A DNA stretch of 64,000 bases from Fusibacter_C sp942493125. Lineage in GTDB: Bacteria > Bacillota > Clostridia > Peptostreptococcales > Acidaminobacteraceae. A model generated the notes under the pieces. It did no database searches. It saw only the letters and a program-made list of their open reading frames with translations, and had not been told where the DNA came from. The DNA is taken from NCBI GenBank assembly GCA_942493125.1, contig OW818667.1, positions 992,001-1,056,000 of the forward strand, in the 5' to 3' direction. This document shows, in pieces, positions 1 to 8,678 of the stretch (within the stretch, counting starts at the first letter, position 1; every line of letters starts with the position of its first letter). The translations under genes and the position numbers were made by a program.

Positions 1-217
1 TATTTTCTTTTTTTAGTTTTTCGAGCTGCTCAATATAGCCTTGCTTGCCCATCCATTCCAATCTGATTTTCATGCCAGACTGGTAAGGTATATAATCATT
101 GATCAAGCCAACAAATTTTTTGGTTTTAAAATCTTCAGCATCGCATAACGCATAAACTTCTTTCAGTTTTTCTACGATGCCCTCTTCGTTTAATTGCCTA
201 GGCTTAAAACTAAGCAT
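1..217 (-). CDS. Hypothetical protein, cut by the window edge
   Basis: An open frame of 72 codons starts at the ATG ending at 217 and runs off the left edge without a stop, so only the N-terminal part is visible. A good ribosome binding site (AGAGGTGAT) lies just upstream. The visible protein begins MLSFKPRQLNEEG and is charged and helical, with several Lys/Glu-rich stretches and no signal peptide or membrane segment. I do not recognise a family. It follows the stalk-domain gene on the same strand, but an intrinsic terminator separates the two, so it is probably transcribed on its own. Confidence 0.6.
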   Translation of the reverse strand, partial: MLSFKPRQLNEEGIVEKLKEVYALCDAEDFKTKKFVGLINDYIPYQSGMKIRLEWMGKQGYIEQLEKLKKEN

Positions 218-374
218 ATCATCACCTCTTATTTTTACTTCTACATACACTATAAGCAAAATTGAGGTTTGCAACTACACGGGTTTGTTTAGTATTCACT
301 TAATATTTTCTTACACCTTTCTAATCAGATTCTTACATTAGACGTTTAAGCAATGTCCATGACTGTTAACTACA

Positions 375-407
375 TAAAAAAAAGAACCTATTAAATACAT
401 AGGTTCT
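375..407 (-). terminator. Intrinsic terminator after the stalk-domain gene
   Basis: A perfect 9-bp stem (AGAACCTAT at 383-391 with its complement at 399-407) has a 7-nt loop and is followed on the minus strand by a run of eight T. It ends the transcript of the gene at 436-1227. Confidence 0.85.
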
Positions 408-435
408 AACGTGACTTTTCAGTTATTTCTGTTTA

Positions 436-1227
436 TTAATTTCTATCGAGCAAATTATTATCGATATCATATATTTCCGCGGGATCGCCATCATTATTCC
501 ACATATTAGATCCCGTCCATTTTAAATCACCTTGCCCTTGTGCTGAAAAAACAGTTACTGTTTCTCCTGTTTCAAGAAGATATTCGGGAAATGTATAAAC
601 TTGATTCCCTTTTACACTGACCAATCTGTAGCCATTAAGTTGAACTGGACTATTAGAAATATTTTTTATGACAACTTCTTCTTTTCTAAGGTCGACACTG
701 ATAATCATCAATACATCTGCTTTTATTGTAACTGGACTCGTAGTCTCAAAAGCTAAGTTTGTTTCATTTTCAGTAGGCGTATATGTACTTGTGTTACCTG
801 TTTCTAAAGGTTTATCAATTGATATCGTTTTAGTGGTCGCATTCCATCCAACTAATGCTCCAGTTGCTTCTGCTACAAAACGTGCTGGTACCATAGTTCT
901 TCCGTTTATGACAGTTGCAGGCACTTCAAGAGTGACTTCTTTTCCATTGACTGTTGCTAACACTTGATCGATTTGAAGTTTGATAACAACTTGACTATTT
1001 GTGCCAGTTACCGTCTTAGTTGCACTATCCCAGTTCACTTCAAGTCCTAAGGCTTTAAAAATGGTACCAACAGGTAAAACGGTTCTACCCTCTATAACTG
1101 TTGGATTAACATCAAATACAAGAACATCGTCATTTACGATAACCTTTATTGGATCGTTTGTCGCTGAAAAAGCTGGAATACTAAGTAAAATCATAAAAAC
1201 TAATAATAGCATGGTGATTTTCTTCAT
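436..1227 (-). CDS. Secreted copper amine oxidase N-terminal-like (stalk) and lamin-tail domain protein
   Basis: This is a 263-residue exported protein. Residues 1-21 form a signal peptide (MKK, hydrophobic core, AFSA cleavage region). Residues about 28-137 are the copper amine oxidase N-terminal-like domain, with the paired motifs VIEGRTVLPVGTIFKALG and VINGRTMVPARFVAEATG; this is common in Clostridia surface proteins as a stalk or wall-binding module. Residues about 165-263 look like a lamin-tail domain (VVIKNISNSPVQLNGYRL, then WNNDGDPAEIYD near the end). No catalytic residues are evident, so a structural or adhesive role at the cell surface is inferred. The gene has its own RBS (AAGGAGAAAA) and a downstream terminator, so it appears monocistronic. 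Confidence 0.8.
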   Translation of the reverse strand: MKKITMLLLVFMILLSIPAFSATNDPIKVIVNDDVLVFDVNPTVIEGRTVLPVGTIFKALGLEVNWDSATKTVTGTNSQVVIKLQIDQVLATVNGKEVTLEVPATVINGRTMVPARFVAEATGALVGWNATTKTISIDKPLETGNTSTYTPTENETNLAFETTSPVTIKADVLMIISVDLRKEEVVIKNISNSPVQLNGYRLVSVKGNQVYTFPEYLLETGETVTVFSAQGQGDLKWTGSNMWNNDGDPAEIYDIDNNLLDRN

Positions 1228-1380
1228 TTTTTCTCCTTATTTTCATTTTGACATTATTGGTATAACCCATTTACATAATTCTTAGTATGTATCCATTGGC
1301 GTAGCATTATGTAAGCTATATCCATTACAGTTTAACATTTTATACAGCACTTACAAATTAAATATCCATAAATGGAATTA

Positions 1381-1413
1381 GAAAAGCTGTAAGATCCGAT
1401 CGACCTTACAGCT
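1381..1413 (-). terminator. Intrinsic terminator after the padR-btrH-like operon
   Basis: The stem AGCTGTAAG/CTTACAGCT (1385-1393 and 1405-1413) is followed on the minus strand by TTTTC just beyond the stop of the BtrH-like gene. The rest of the 191-bp gap to the next gene (1228-1418) shows nothing else I can name. Confidence 0.7.
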
Positions 1414-1418
1414 CACAC

Positions 1419-2423
1419 TTATAGCTTATGGTTAAAAGCAGTTGTATTTTCAAAAAGCAATTTCATCGCGTCTTCTTCCAAAGTGGCAATTTCAAGCAAA
1501 ATCTGTGACGCTTCTTTTAGAGGCTGCACGCTCACATCATCACCAGCTTTGCAAATTAGCCTTGATACCTCGGTCCACTTCTTCGCGACTAGAGTAAATT
1601 TCTCAATGGGACCTTCAAATTTCAAATCTGGATATGAGGCATTGCATTCAATCAGAAAATCTCGATACATATTTCTAAATAGAGCGCCTCCAGTGCCTGC
1701 CTTTTCCATGATGGTCCCTGCAAGTGCAATTTGATCCGGCGTTACCCCTGGTCTGTCAAACCAGCTTGTGATGACTTTTGCAGTTTTCCGAATGCCCTTA
1801 TAGGATACATTTTCAATAGGTGGATGGAGGTAAGCATGTGCATTGTTCTGGATTGCAGTCATAATGACGTTTTTTAGATTTGGTGGTTCATTATCCATTG
1901 ATATCGTAAAGGACCTATTTTTTGAAGACATTGGCCCCTTCGCACTTCTCGCATCTGCTAAACTCTCTAAACGCGTTTTGACTGCGGGACCCTGTTGCTC
2001 AGTATCTATCAAATAGGCAAATGTATCGTCATAGCCATACATCGCAACATAATGACCGGCAAAATGGATCTTCTGTGTAAAATAGTCGAGATAAAAACAA
2101 TCCAATTTTAAACCTACTGGGACGCCCTTATCAATTTTGGATTTCAGGAACTCCCAAGCCTTTGATCTTGAAGACGTTTCAGACACCTCAAGATTCAAAT
2201 TGAGATTTTTTACGATGTTTTCTGTGATTGCATCCGGTTTACACCTTCCACCTAAAAATGGAAACCCCATCTGCTTGCTATCCCAATAGAGGTAACTGAG
2301 ACCCTCGCCGATGCCAAACAGCATGGGTTCGGAAAGCTTTAAACCGAAATGTTGCAGCAAATTTCCGGTGGCCGTTGTTTCACAATGTTGCCCATGAAAA
2401 GGGGTGAATTTATCAAGTATCAT
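1419..2423 (-). CDS. BtrH N-terminal domain-containing protein
   Basis: The protein has 334 residues from the ATG at 2423. That start is preferred over an in-frame ATG at 2438 because GGAGG lies six bases ahead of it. The N-terminus carries the BtrH/C39-like cysteine motif (GQHCETTATGN, Cys14) and a later HFAGHYVAMYGYDD segment with the candidate histidine, followed by IDTEQQG. These are typical of the butirosin biosynthesis protein H N-terminal domain paired with a DUF4872-like C-terminal half. BtrH itself is an acyl-carrier-protein:aminoglycoside acyltransferase with a Cys-His-Asp centre. No natural-product genes lie nearby, so the substrate here is unknown. The gene overlaps the upstream PadR gene by 11 bp, so the two are co-translated and probably regulated together. 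Confidence 0.75.
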   Translation of the reverse strand: MILDKFTPFHGQHCETTATGNLLQHFGLKLSEPMLFGIGEGLSYLYWDSKQMGFPFLGGRCKPDAITENIVKNLNLNLEVSETSSRSKAWEFLKSKIDKGVPVGLKLDCFYLDYFTQKIHFAGHYVAMYGYDDTFAYLIDTEQQGPAVKTRLESLADARSAKGPMSSKNRSFTISMDNEPPNLKNVIMTAIQNNAHAYLHPPIENVSYKGIRKTAKVITSWFDRPGVTPDQIALAGTIMEKAGTGGALFRNMYRDFLIECNASYPDLKFEGPIEKFTLVAKKWTEVSRLICKAGDDVSVQPLKEASQILLEIATLEEDAMKLLFENTTAFNHKL

Positions 2424-2958
2424 ATGGATCCTCCGCATTTAACTCGGCTAACAAATTGTTTAGCCACTCAACTTCAGCCTCGATGAGTTTGAGTGGGTGC
2501 GTAAACAATGCCTTTATAGCAATATTTTTATGTACGCTTGGCTGTTCTTCATAACTCTTTAGGATTGTTAGGCGTCTATTTTCAAGGCTTTCTCGGTATT
2601 TTACAAGACAGTCGTACGTTTCTTCTTTAGTCAACAAATTGGAAAATGCCAACCCGATTGAAAACTCACTATACAGCCGCTGAGGCGAGTGCAGTGTCGT
2701 TTTGATGGTTTCTAGGACCGTTTCCCTGAAAGGTTCATTGACATAGTAAACTTTACGCGCTGGCGAACCATATTCCGCTTCATTTCTCCAGCCAATCCAG
2801 CCTTTTTTCTCGAGGTTATATAAAGAATTGTAGATTGATGAAAAACCTATTTTGGTCCAATTTCTCATCTTGCGTTCTTCTATGACCGCTTCTATCTCAT
2901 ATCCATACCGATCTTTTTCATATAATAGACCGAGTAGAACGATTTCTATTTGTGTCAC
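2413..2958 (-). CDS. PadR family transcriptional regulator
   Basis: A 181-residue PadR protein. Residues about 5-75 form the winged helix (IVLLGLLYEKDRYGYEI, then SSIYNSLYNLEKKGWI), and residues 90-175 are the helical C-terminal dimerisation domain of the Vir_act_alpha_C type. Local repressors of this family respond to small molecules and are often antibiotic- or phenolic-acid-responsive. Its promoter is TTGACA (3034-3039), 17 bp, TATTCT (3011-3016). A perfect 22-bp palindrome covers the -10, so autorepression is likely. The divergent GH2 gene starts about 90 bp from the palindrome and may share control. Confidence 0.88.
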   Translation of the reverse strand: MTQIEIVLLGLLYEKDRYGYEIEAVIEERKMRNWTKIGFSSIYNSLYNLEKKGWIGWRNEAEYGSPARKVYYVNEPFRETVLETIKTTLHSPQRLYSEFSIGLAFSNLLTKEETYDCLVKYRESLENRRLTILKSYEEQPSVHKNIAIKALFTHPLKLIEAEVEWLNNLLAELNAEDPYDT

Positions 2959-2996
2959 AATATTTGCCTCCTGTAGCTAAGTTTTAATGATTAAAC

Positions 2997-3018
2997 GCTA
3001 TTCTATATATAGAATAGC
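2997..3018. promoter_or_regulatory. Perfect 22-bp palindrome, candidate PadR operator
   Basis: The arms GCTATTCTATA and TATAGAATAGC are exact reverse complements with no spacer. The site overlaps the -10 box of the padR promoter and lies in the gap between padR and the divergent GH2 gene. PadR proteins bind AT-rich palindromes in their own promoters, so the assignment is a reasonable inference. Confidence 0.75.
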
Positions 3019-3039
3019 TCCTTAAAATGCATTTGTCAA
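3011..3039 (-). promoter_or_regulatory. padR promoter
   Basis: On the minus strand TTGACA (3034-3039) is a perfect -35, followed by 17 bp and TATTCT (3011-3016). The -10 lies inside the palindromic operator. Confidence 0.7.
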
Positions 3040-3111
3040 TGCACAGAATCACTTTTTATTGTATCTCATCTAGAATGCGATAAACTATAAGTAACATGGA
3101 GGAAATAACGC

Positions 3112-5634
3112 ATGAAGACGATGCCCCTCAACAACGATTGGCTATATAAGCCAAATTTTCATTTGGAAGACTTGAAGACACTTGAGGACTTTTCTGAGTA
3201 TCTAGCAGTGAGACTGCCACATACGAACATAGAACTGCCCCTTCACTATTTTGATCCATCACTTTACCAATTTGAATGCTGTTATAAGCACCAACTGCCG
3301 CAGATTTCTTTAACACATGATGAAGAGGCCATTTTGCACTTTGAAGGTGTCATGCTCGCAGCCCACGTCTATATCGGGGAGCACTTTGCGTTTGAGCACA
3401 AAGGCGGCTATACGCCATTTTCCGTAAATGTGACACCCTTCTTGCATGGTGAACAGCATGAACAATGGATTACCGTGCATGTGGATGCCACAGAATGTAC
3501 TGACATACCACCCTATGGCGGTGTCGTGGACTTTTTAACCTATGGTGGCATCTATCGCGAGGTGCAGCTTGAAGTTCGAAACAAGCAGCATTTTAAAGAG
3601 GTGCGCGTGCTGACGCCATCGTCTGATTATGAAACATTTGAAGCGCAGTTAACGTTTGGACTTAGTGAGCCATTTGTAAGTGGTCAACAGATCATCGCGA
3701 AACTATATGATGCAGAGTATCTTATCGCACAAAAGGTAAGAATTCATGATGGACATGTAACGGATGACGTAAAAGTGGTGGACGAAGAGAATACTGCGGG
3801 CGACGGGAATACCGAGGATGGTGTCAATGCGAAAGATGACTCAATTGTCAACTTGGATGACTTAATATCAATGACCTTTGATACCTATCAGACACAAATT
3901 GTGCCTTGGAATTTGGACAATCCAAAACTTTATAGGCTATCCCTCGAACTCATGGATAGTGATGGCAAGACTTTACTAGACCGTTATGAAACGCCTTTTG
4001 GATTTAGGACGGCAGAGTTTAAACAAGAGGGGTTCTTTCTCAACGGTAAGAAAATCAAACTGCGTGGGCTAAACAGACATCAATCGTATCCATACGTAGG
4101 GAATGCGATGCCGAAAAGCGCACAAGTTCTAGATGCTGACATTCTCAAGTATGAGCTTGGCGTCAATATCGTCAGATCTTCCCATTATCCACCGTCAAGA
4201 CACTTTCTGGATCGTTGCGACGCAATTGGCTTGCTCGTGTTTGATGAGATACCAGGTTGGCAGCACATCGGTGATTTGAGCTGGCAGTCACTTGCCCTAG
4301 AAAGCGTAGAGGCGATGATATTACGAGATATCAATCACCCTTCCATCGTCATTTGGGGTGTGCGCATCAATGAATCTCCTGATTCGGATGCCCTTTATGA
4401 AGCGACCAACGCACTAGCTCGAAAACTCGATCCCTCACGAAGTACTGGTGGCGTGAGGAATTTTGCTGGTAGCCACCTTCTTGAAGATGTCTATACTTAT
4501 AATGATTTCGTGCATCGAGGTTCTAATCAAGCACTGGAAGCACCAATAAAAATTGCTAAAAAAAGCGTGCCTTACTTGGTTACTGAGCACAATGGTCATA
4601 TGTACCCCACTAAATCCTTTGACAGCGAAAGCAAACGCATCGAGCATGCTCTCAGACATGCACGCGTATTAAATCAAGCCTATGGCACTCGCGATATCGC
4701 TGGCGCTATCGGTTGGTGCATGGCTGATTATAATACTCACAAGGACTTCGGATCAGGAGACATGATCTGTTATCATGGCGTTCTCGATATGTTCAGATTG
4801 CCTAAATATGCGGCTGTTCTATACGCTTCTCAATCAGATATAAAGCCAGTCATGACCGTCGCCTCGAATCTGTTCGGTGGTGATTTTGACGCTGCAGAAA
4901 TCGGCAAGATTACGGTATTTACCAATTGTGATGACATTAAAGTCTTTAAAAATGACACTTTAATCAAATCTTATGCGTCAACGCATTCAGATTTCTTAGA
5001 CTTACCACACTCTCCAATCATCGTCGATGACCTCATCGGCGATCTGATTCAAGACAACGAGCGATTCACGCCAAAAGATGCCGCCTCCATTAAGAAAATT
5101 CTCATGAAATATACGGAGGTAGGCAATGCATTGCCATTCTTATATAAATTACGCATGGGGTATCTATTTTTCAAATATAAGATGACCTTTGACGATGCGA
5201 CAAAGCTCTATGGCAAATACATCGCCACATGGGGCGAAGCATCCACTGCTTTTCGTTTTGAAGGGTACAAACAAGGCGAACGCGTTTGCGTCGTAGAAAA
5301 AAGGGATTTAAGAGGAAAACAGTTGAATCTGAAAGCGGATTCGGATTGTTTGATCGAAGCTGAAACATATGACGTTGTGCGTATCGTAGTAACTTTAACC
5401 GATTTAATCGGACAATCCCTCCAATATGCCAACGCAGTTGTAAAGGTATCACTTGAGGGTCCAATCGAAATAATCGGTCCAAGCACTTTTGCACTGATTG
5501 CAGGTGGTCGGGCATTCTGGGTCAAAACGACCGGTCATTCTGGTTCTGCAAAAGTAATCGTAAGCTTAGATGACGACGTGATTGAGACACTATCGCTCGA
5601 TGTCAAAATAGCTGATGTAGATCCCTACTTTTAG
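3112..5634 (+). CDS. Glycoside hydrolase family 2 protein (beta-galactosidase/beta-glucuronidase type)
   Basis: This is an 840-residue GH2 enzyme without a signal peptide, hence cytoplasmic. The order is: jelly-roll sugar-binding domain (about 5-200, with YIGEHFAFEHKGGYTPF), Ig-like sandwich (about 205-315), TIM barrel (about 318-600) and a C-terminal beta region. In the barrel, NRHQSYPY and NIVRSSHYP are family hallmarks. The acid/base is Glu421 (RINES) and the nucleophile Glu492 (VTEHNGH). Residues about 218-245 are an unusual acidic Asp/Glu/Gly/Asn-rich insert in the Ig-like domain, probably a flexible loop. No transporter or other sugar gene is adjacent, so the substrate cannot be assigned. 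It is divergent from padR and may be regulated by it. The RBS is GGAGG, and a bidirectional terminator follows. Confidence 0.85.
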   Translation: MKTMPLNNDWLYKPNFHLEDLKTLEDFSEYLAVRLPHTNIELPLHYFDPSLYQFECCYKHQLPQISLTHDEEAILHFEGVMLAAHVYIGEHFAFEHKGGYTPFSVNVTPFLHGEQHEQWITVHVDATECTDIPPYGGVVDFLTYGGIYREVQLEVRNKQHFKEVRVLTPSSDYETFEAQLTFGLSEPFVSGQQIIAKLYDAEYLIAQKVRIHDGHVTDDVKVVDEENTAGDGNTEDGVNAKDDSIVNLDDLISMTFDTYQTQIVPWNLDNPKLYRLSLELMDSDGKTLLDRYETPFGFRTAEFKQEGFFLNGKKIKLRGLNRHQSYPYVGNAMPKSAQVLDADILKYELGVNIVRSSHYPPSRHFLDRCDAIGLLVFDEIPGWQHIGDLSWQSLALESVEAMILRDINHPSIVIWGVRINESPDSDALYEATNALARKLDPSRSTGGVRNFAGSHLLEDVYTYNDFVHRGSNQALEAPIKIAKKSVPYLVTEHNGHMYPTKSFDSESKRIEHALRHARVLNQAYGTRDIAGAIGWCMADYNTHKDFGSGDMICYHGVLDMFRLPKYAAVLYASQSDIKPVMTVASNLFGGDFDAAEIGKITVFTNCDDIKVFKNDTLIKSYASTHSDFLDLPHSPIIVDDLIGDLIQDNERFTPKDAASIKKILMKYTEVGNALPFLYKLRMGYLFFKYKMTFDDATKLYGKYIATWGEASTAFRFEGYKQGERVCVVEKRDLRGKQLNLKADSDCLIEAETYDVVRIVVTLTDLIGQSLQYANAVVKVSLEGPIEIIGPSTFALIAGGRAFWVKTTGHSGSAKVIVSLDDDVIETLSLDVKIADVDPYF

Positions 5635-5645
5635 ATGTAACTACT

Positions 5646-5682
5646 AAAAAAGCGCAATTCCAATTTCTGGAATTGCGCTTTT
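5646..5682. terminator. Bidirectional intrinsic terminator
   Basis: A 12-bp perfect stem (AGCGCAATTCCA at 5651-5662, complement at 5668-5679) has a 5-nt loop, with A and T runs on either side. It lies between the convergent GH2 and phosphodiester glycosidase genes and can serve both. Confidence 0.88.
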
Positions 5683-5712
5683 AATCATTACTCCTGTATT
5701 GTTACGAATTCA

Positions 5713-8415
5713 CTACTTCGCTTCAAAGAAGATCTTGTTGTTTGAAACGCCAATGCTAAGGTACGATATGCTCGTAGCGGTTTTAGGTACTTTAACGATC
5801 GTCGCGCCGTTTGTTTTCGCGACACTGAACGTTGCGTTGGATGTCGGGAAAATCACAGCAACATCGATGCCTTTATCCGTCAACGTCTGGAGCTGCGTTA
5901 AAAACAAATCGTTTTCAAGCTTATCGTTGAATGTATAGACATCGCTCATCATCAAAATGACTGGTTTCGTGCTCGTAGTCGTTTTGACGAAATTTAAGAA
6001 CTTTGTCCACTGTGTATAATCATTCGCACGAATGGAGCCTTTTTTGTTGACCATTTTAAAGACTGTTGCATCAGTACGATCTGTAACTGTGTAGACACCA
6101 GTATGCGTCGTCCAATCAAGTGCTTTGGCTTTCATCAGTGTATCTACAGTTGTCGTTTTTTCAGTATAATAAATCATGTTCATGAGTTTGTTTTTGTTAC
6201 CGACTAAATCTGCAGGCAATTTGTAATCTGCAACTTTTTTGAGTCGATTGACTTCACCTGGAAGAGATACTGATAGCGCTTGACTTGTGATCGCATCGAC
6301 ATTATCAATCATGATGTATCCTGTATCAAGTCTTGTAGCATCCGTTTCAGCAAGATAGATTCTTTCTAATACGAAAGGTGCTGTTGATCCAGTTGGAAGA
6401 TCGGCTGTTACATATTTCCAACCTGTCCAGTCGACGTGTGTTGTAAATGTGATATTCGTTGCGATACCTTTTGCGTCGACAACTTTTGCTCTGAGCCAGT
6501 GGTCATTGCCTTCATCTCCAAATACCCACATGCCTATACCTTGTGTGTCTTTAGGCAATGTGACTGGTGCAGTAAATGTCATATAAGCTGCGCGTGTGTC
6601 TGTTGTTTTAGAAAAATCATAGCTTAGCTGACCAGATAAACCAGCTTTGGCATTTGTCGCCGTTTCTTGATAAGAACCGGTTACAGCGACTGGATAACTG
6701 CTAAATGTCGCAGATGGCTTCTCAAAGTCGATGAACAATTGTTTGTCCACGCCAACGCCAACTGGGATATAAGCTTTTAATCCATCAAATTCACAAGTGA
6801 TATAACCTTGACCAACTTGACCACCAGCAACAAAAGTGCTCTTATCATAATTGAAAGTACCCAGTGTTGGCGGTACGACAGCCTTAACAACTTTTGAAGA
6901 GATTGGTATTGTTTCTCCTTCTTCTGTCAGAATTGAAAACGTAACCGTTTTCTCTTGATTTTCATCTACTTTTAAGCTCGCTGGTGACACGATGAGCTTG
7001 ACGCCATTATTTTTTACGACGATCTCCTGATTTGCCACGATGCCGCCATAAGCTGCAGTTATCGTGCCTTTTCCAAGACTGCTTGGCACGAATTTACCGC
7101 CTGCAAATGTACCTTTGACACCTGTTACACTCCAAACAACGTCTTTTGCTGGTATAGCAACTGGGTTATAGTTTGTGTCACTGCCCAAAAGTGTCACTGC
7201 AACTTCGGAACCAAGCAACATGCGCGTGTTATTCATGCTGATTTTTGTCGTTCTAAGGACCGGTGATGCTTCAAGCAATTTCTCAATTGCTAGCGCCGTA
7301 TACATTTTACGCTCTGCTTGATCTGAAGGATAGTTTACAGTCGTTACTGAATTGGTCCATGGCGATTTTGAAACCATTTGCGTCGAACCGCCACCGTCGA
7401 GATTGATTGCCTCATGTGCGCCTAGACCTTTAAGCAACGAAGCAAGCTCCGTTTGAGTAACCCCTCTGTAAGAAGAAGTACGACCGTCGATAGTCACGAG
7501 GATCAGTTCCTTACGGTCTTTTGTAATCCCTAAACCGGTTCTCGGTTGATTGCCTTTGATGTTTTGTGAGAAGTTTGTAATAATGGTGCCGTCTTTAATC
7601 AGTTGTGCCCCACCGCCAATGCTTAAATCCATGTATTTAAAATTGACATCGTATTCAACTGTAATCGGATCGCCCATTTTGAAGTTCTTTAACATCTCGC
7701 CAATGTCATTGCCCACTGAAGCGATGACAAAGCCGTTTTCTGGAATCTCAAAAGGTTCGCCTTTACGTCTAACTTCGACGATGACGCCATCAAGAACTAA
7801 CATTTCAAGCACATCTGAACCAATGTTTTTGCCATATGATTTTTTTGCAAAATCATTATCATACATAATCGTTCTACTATATGCAAGATATGGTTTGTTG
7901 ATATAGGATAAGGTCTTCGTGTAAGTGCCATTTGTGATTTTGTTATTTGGTGAGTTGATATAACCCACATATGGCAGACCTTCAGTACTCATATTAAATG
8001 ATGCAAACTCATCATATCCGACAGCTGTTGTTAATATCTTGCCGTCTTTGACGAGGTTTCCCATAGTTGTACTATTGGCAGTATCAAAAAAGTCACTGTT
8101 AATCGCAGCGACAATGGTATTGTCAGCATTGTTTTTCTTGACTAAATTAGTCATCGTATCCCTTGTCGATAACACAGTATCGGTAAGAACAGTCATCTCT
8201 ACGTTTTTCCTAAGATCTACTCGAAGGACGTTCATATTGATCCAGCCCTCATTGGTATAGATTTTAATGTTTTGATGTGTCACACCATCTGCATAAGCTT
8301 CTACTGGTGACGCTTTTTCGTAGATTTTGGTATATGCGGATGAGGTTAATGTTTGTGCTGCTATGACCATTGTTAATAGTGCGATTGTCACAGTCTTTTT
8401 AAATATTGCGCGCAT
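5713..8415 (-). CDS. Secreted phosphodiester glycosidase (NAGPA domain) with Ig-like and CBM-like modules
   Basis: A 900-residue secreted multidomain protein. A signal peptide occupies residues 1 to about 27. The phosphodiester glycosidase (NAGPA) domain spans about 100-385, with VAAINSDFF, QPRTGLGITKDRKELILVTIDGR and the signature EAINLDGGGSTQMV. Two bacterial Ig-like segments follow (about 390-560), then a jelly-roll carbohydrate-binding-like module (about 565-710, starting FIDFEKPSATFSSYP). The C-terminal 150 residues resemble a reduced metallophosphatase-like or Rossmann-like region (KPVILMMSDVYTF), but I see no intact metal-binding motif. Family members remove phosphodiester-linked sugars, so an exopolysaccharide or teichoic-acid substrate is inferred. 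It is monocistronic, with its 5' end facing the two-component system across a 263-bp gap. Confidence 0.82.
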   Translation of the reverse strand: MRAIFKKTVTIALLTMVIAAQTLTSSAYTKIYEKASPVEAYADGVTHQNIKIYTNEGWINMNVLRVDLRKNVEMTVLTDTVLSTRDTMTNLVKKNNADNTIVAAINSDFFDTANSTTMGNLVKDGKILTTAVGYDEFASFNMSTEGLPYVGYINSPNNKITNGTYTKTLSYINKPYLAYSRTIMYDNDFAKKSYGKNIGSDVLEMLVLDGVIVEVRRKGEPFEIPENGFVIASVGNDIGEMLKNFKMGDPITVEYDVNFKYMDLSIGGGAQLIKDGTIITNFSQNIKGNQPRTGLGITKDRKELILVTIDGRTSSYRGVTQTELASLLKGLGAHEAINLDGGGSTQMVSKSPWTNSVTTVNYPSDQAERKMYTALAIEKLLEASPVLRTTKISMNNTRMLLGSEVAVTLLGSDTNYNPVAIPAKDVVWSVTGVKGTFAGGKFVPSSLGKGTITAAYGGIVANQEIVVKNNGVKLIVSPASLKVDENQEKTVTFSILTEEGETIPISSKVVKAVVPPTLGTFNYDKSTFVAGGQVGQGYITCEFDGLKAYIPVGVGVDKQLFIDFEKPSATFSSYPVAVTGSYQETATNAKAGLSGQLSYDFSKTTDTRAAYMTFTAPVTLPKDTQGIGMWVFGDEGNDHWLRAKVVDAKGIATNITFTTHVDWTGWKYVTADLPTGSTAPFVLERIYLAETDATRLDTGYIMIDNVDAITSQALSVSLPGEVNRLKKVADYKLPADLVGNKNKLMNMIYYTEKTTTVDTLMKAKALDWTTHTGVYTVTDRTDATVFKMVNKKGSIRANDYTQWTKFLNFVKTTTSTKPVILMMSDVYTFNDKLENDLFLTQLQTLTDKGIDVAVIFPTSNATFSVAKTNGATIVKVPKTATSISYLSIGVSNNKIFFEAK

Positions 8416-8602
8416 GCCATCACTCCTTCTGTCTTAATCAAAGTACCCATATGTTGACAATTTCTCACTCATTATACACCATGGATATTGCATTGTTATG
8501 AAAATTGAATTAAAATCACATGACAAATGTTAATAATTCGAGATAGTTTCATACAGCTTCACAATAGTTTCCCATTGATATATTTCTTTATAAAAACGTT
8601 AT

Positions 8603-8632
8603 TTCACATTTCAGGTCAAATTGAGATATAAT
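8603..8632 (+). promoter_or_regulatory. Candidate promoter of the first two-component operon
   Basis: TTCACA (8603-8608), an 18-bp spacer and a perfect TATAAT (8627-8632) lie about 45 bp upstream of the kinase start. The rest of the 263-bp gap (8416-8678) is AT-rich without other structure I can name. Confidence 0.6.
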
Positions 8633-8678
8633 AAATTAAGGCGTAATATGCGCTTTAATGCCATAATGAGGTTTTAAC

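Noticed and set aside
5171..5525. Antisense frames in the GH2 gene and similar frames in other large genes
   Set aside because: Composition and lack of start signals mark them as shadows.
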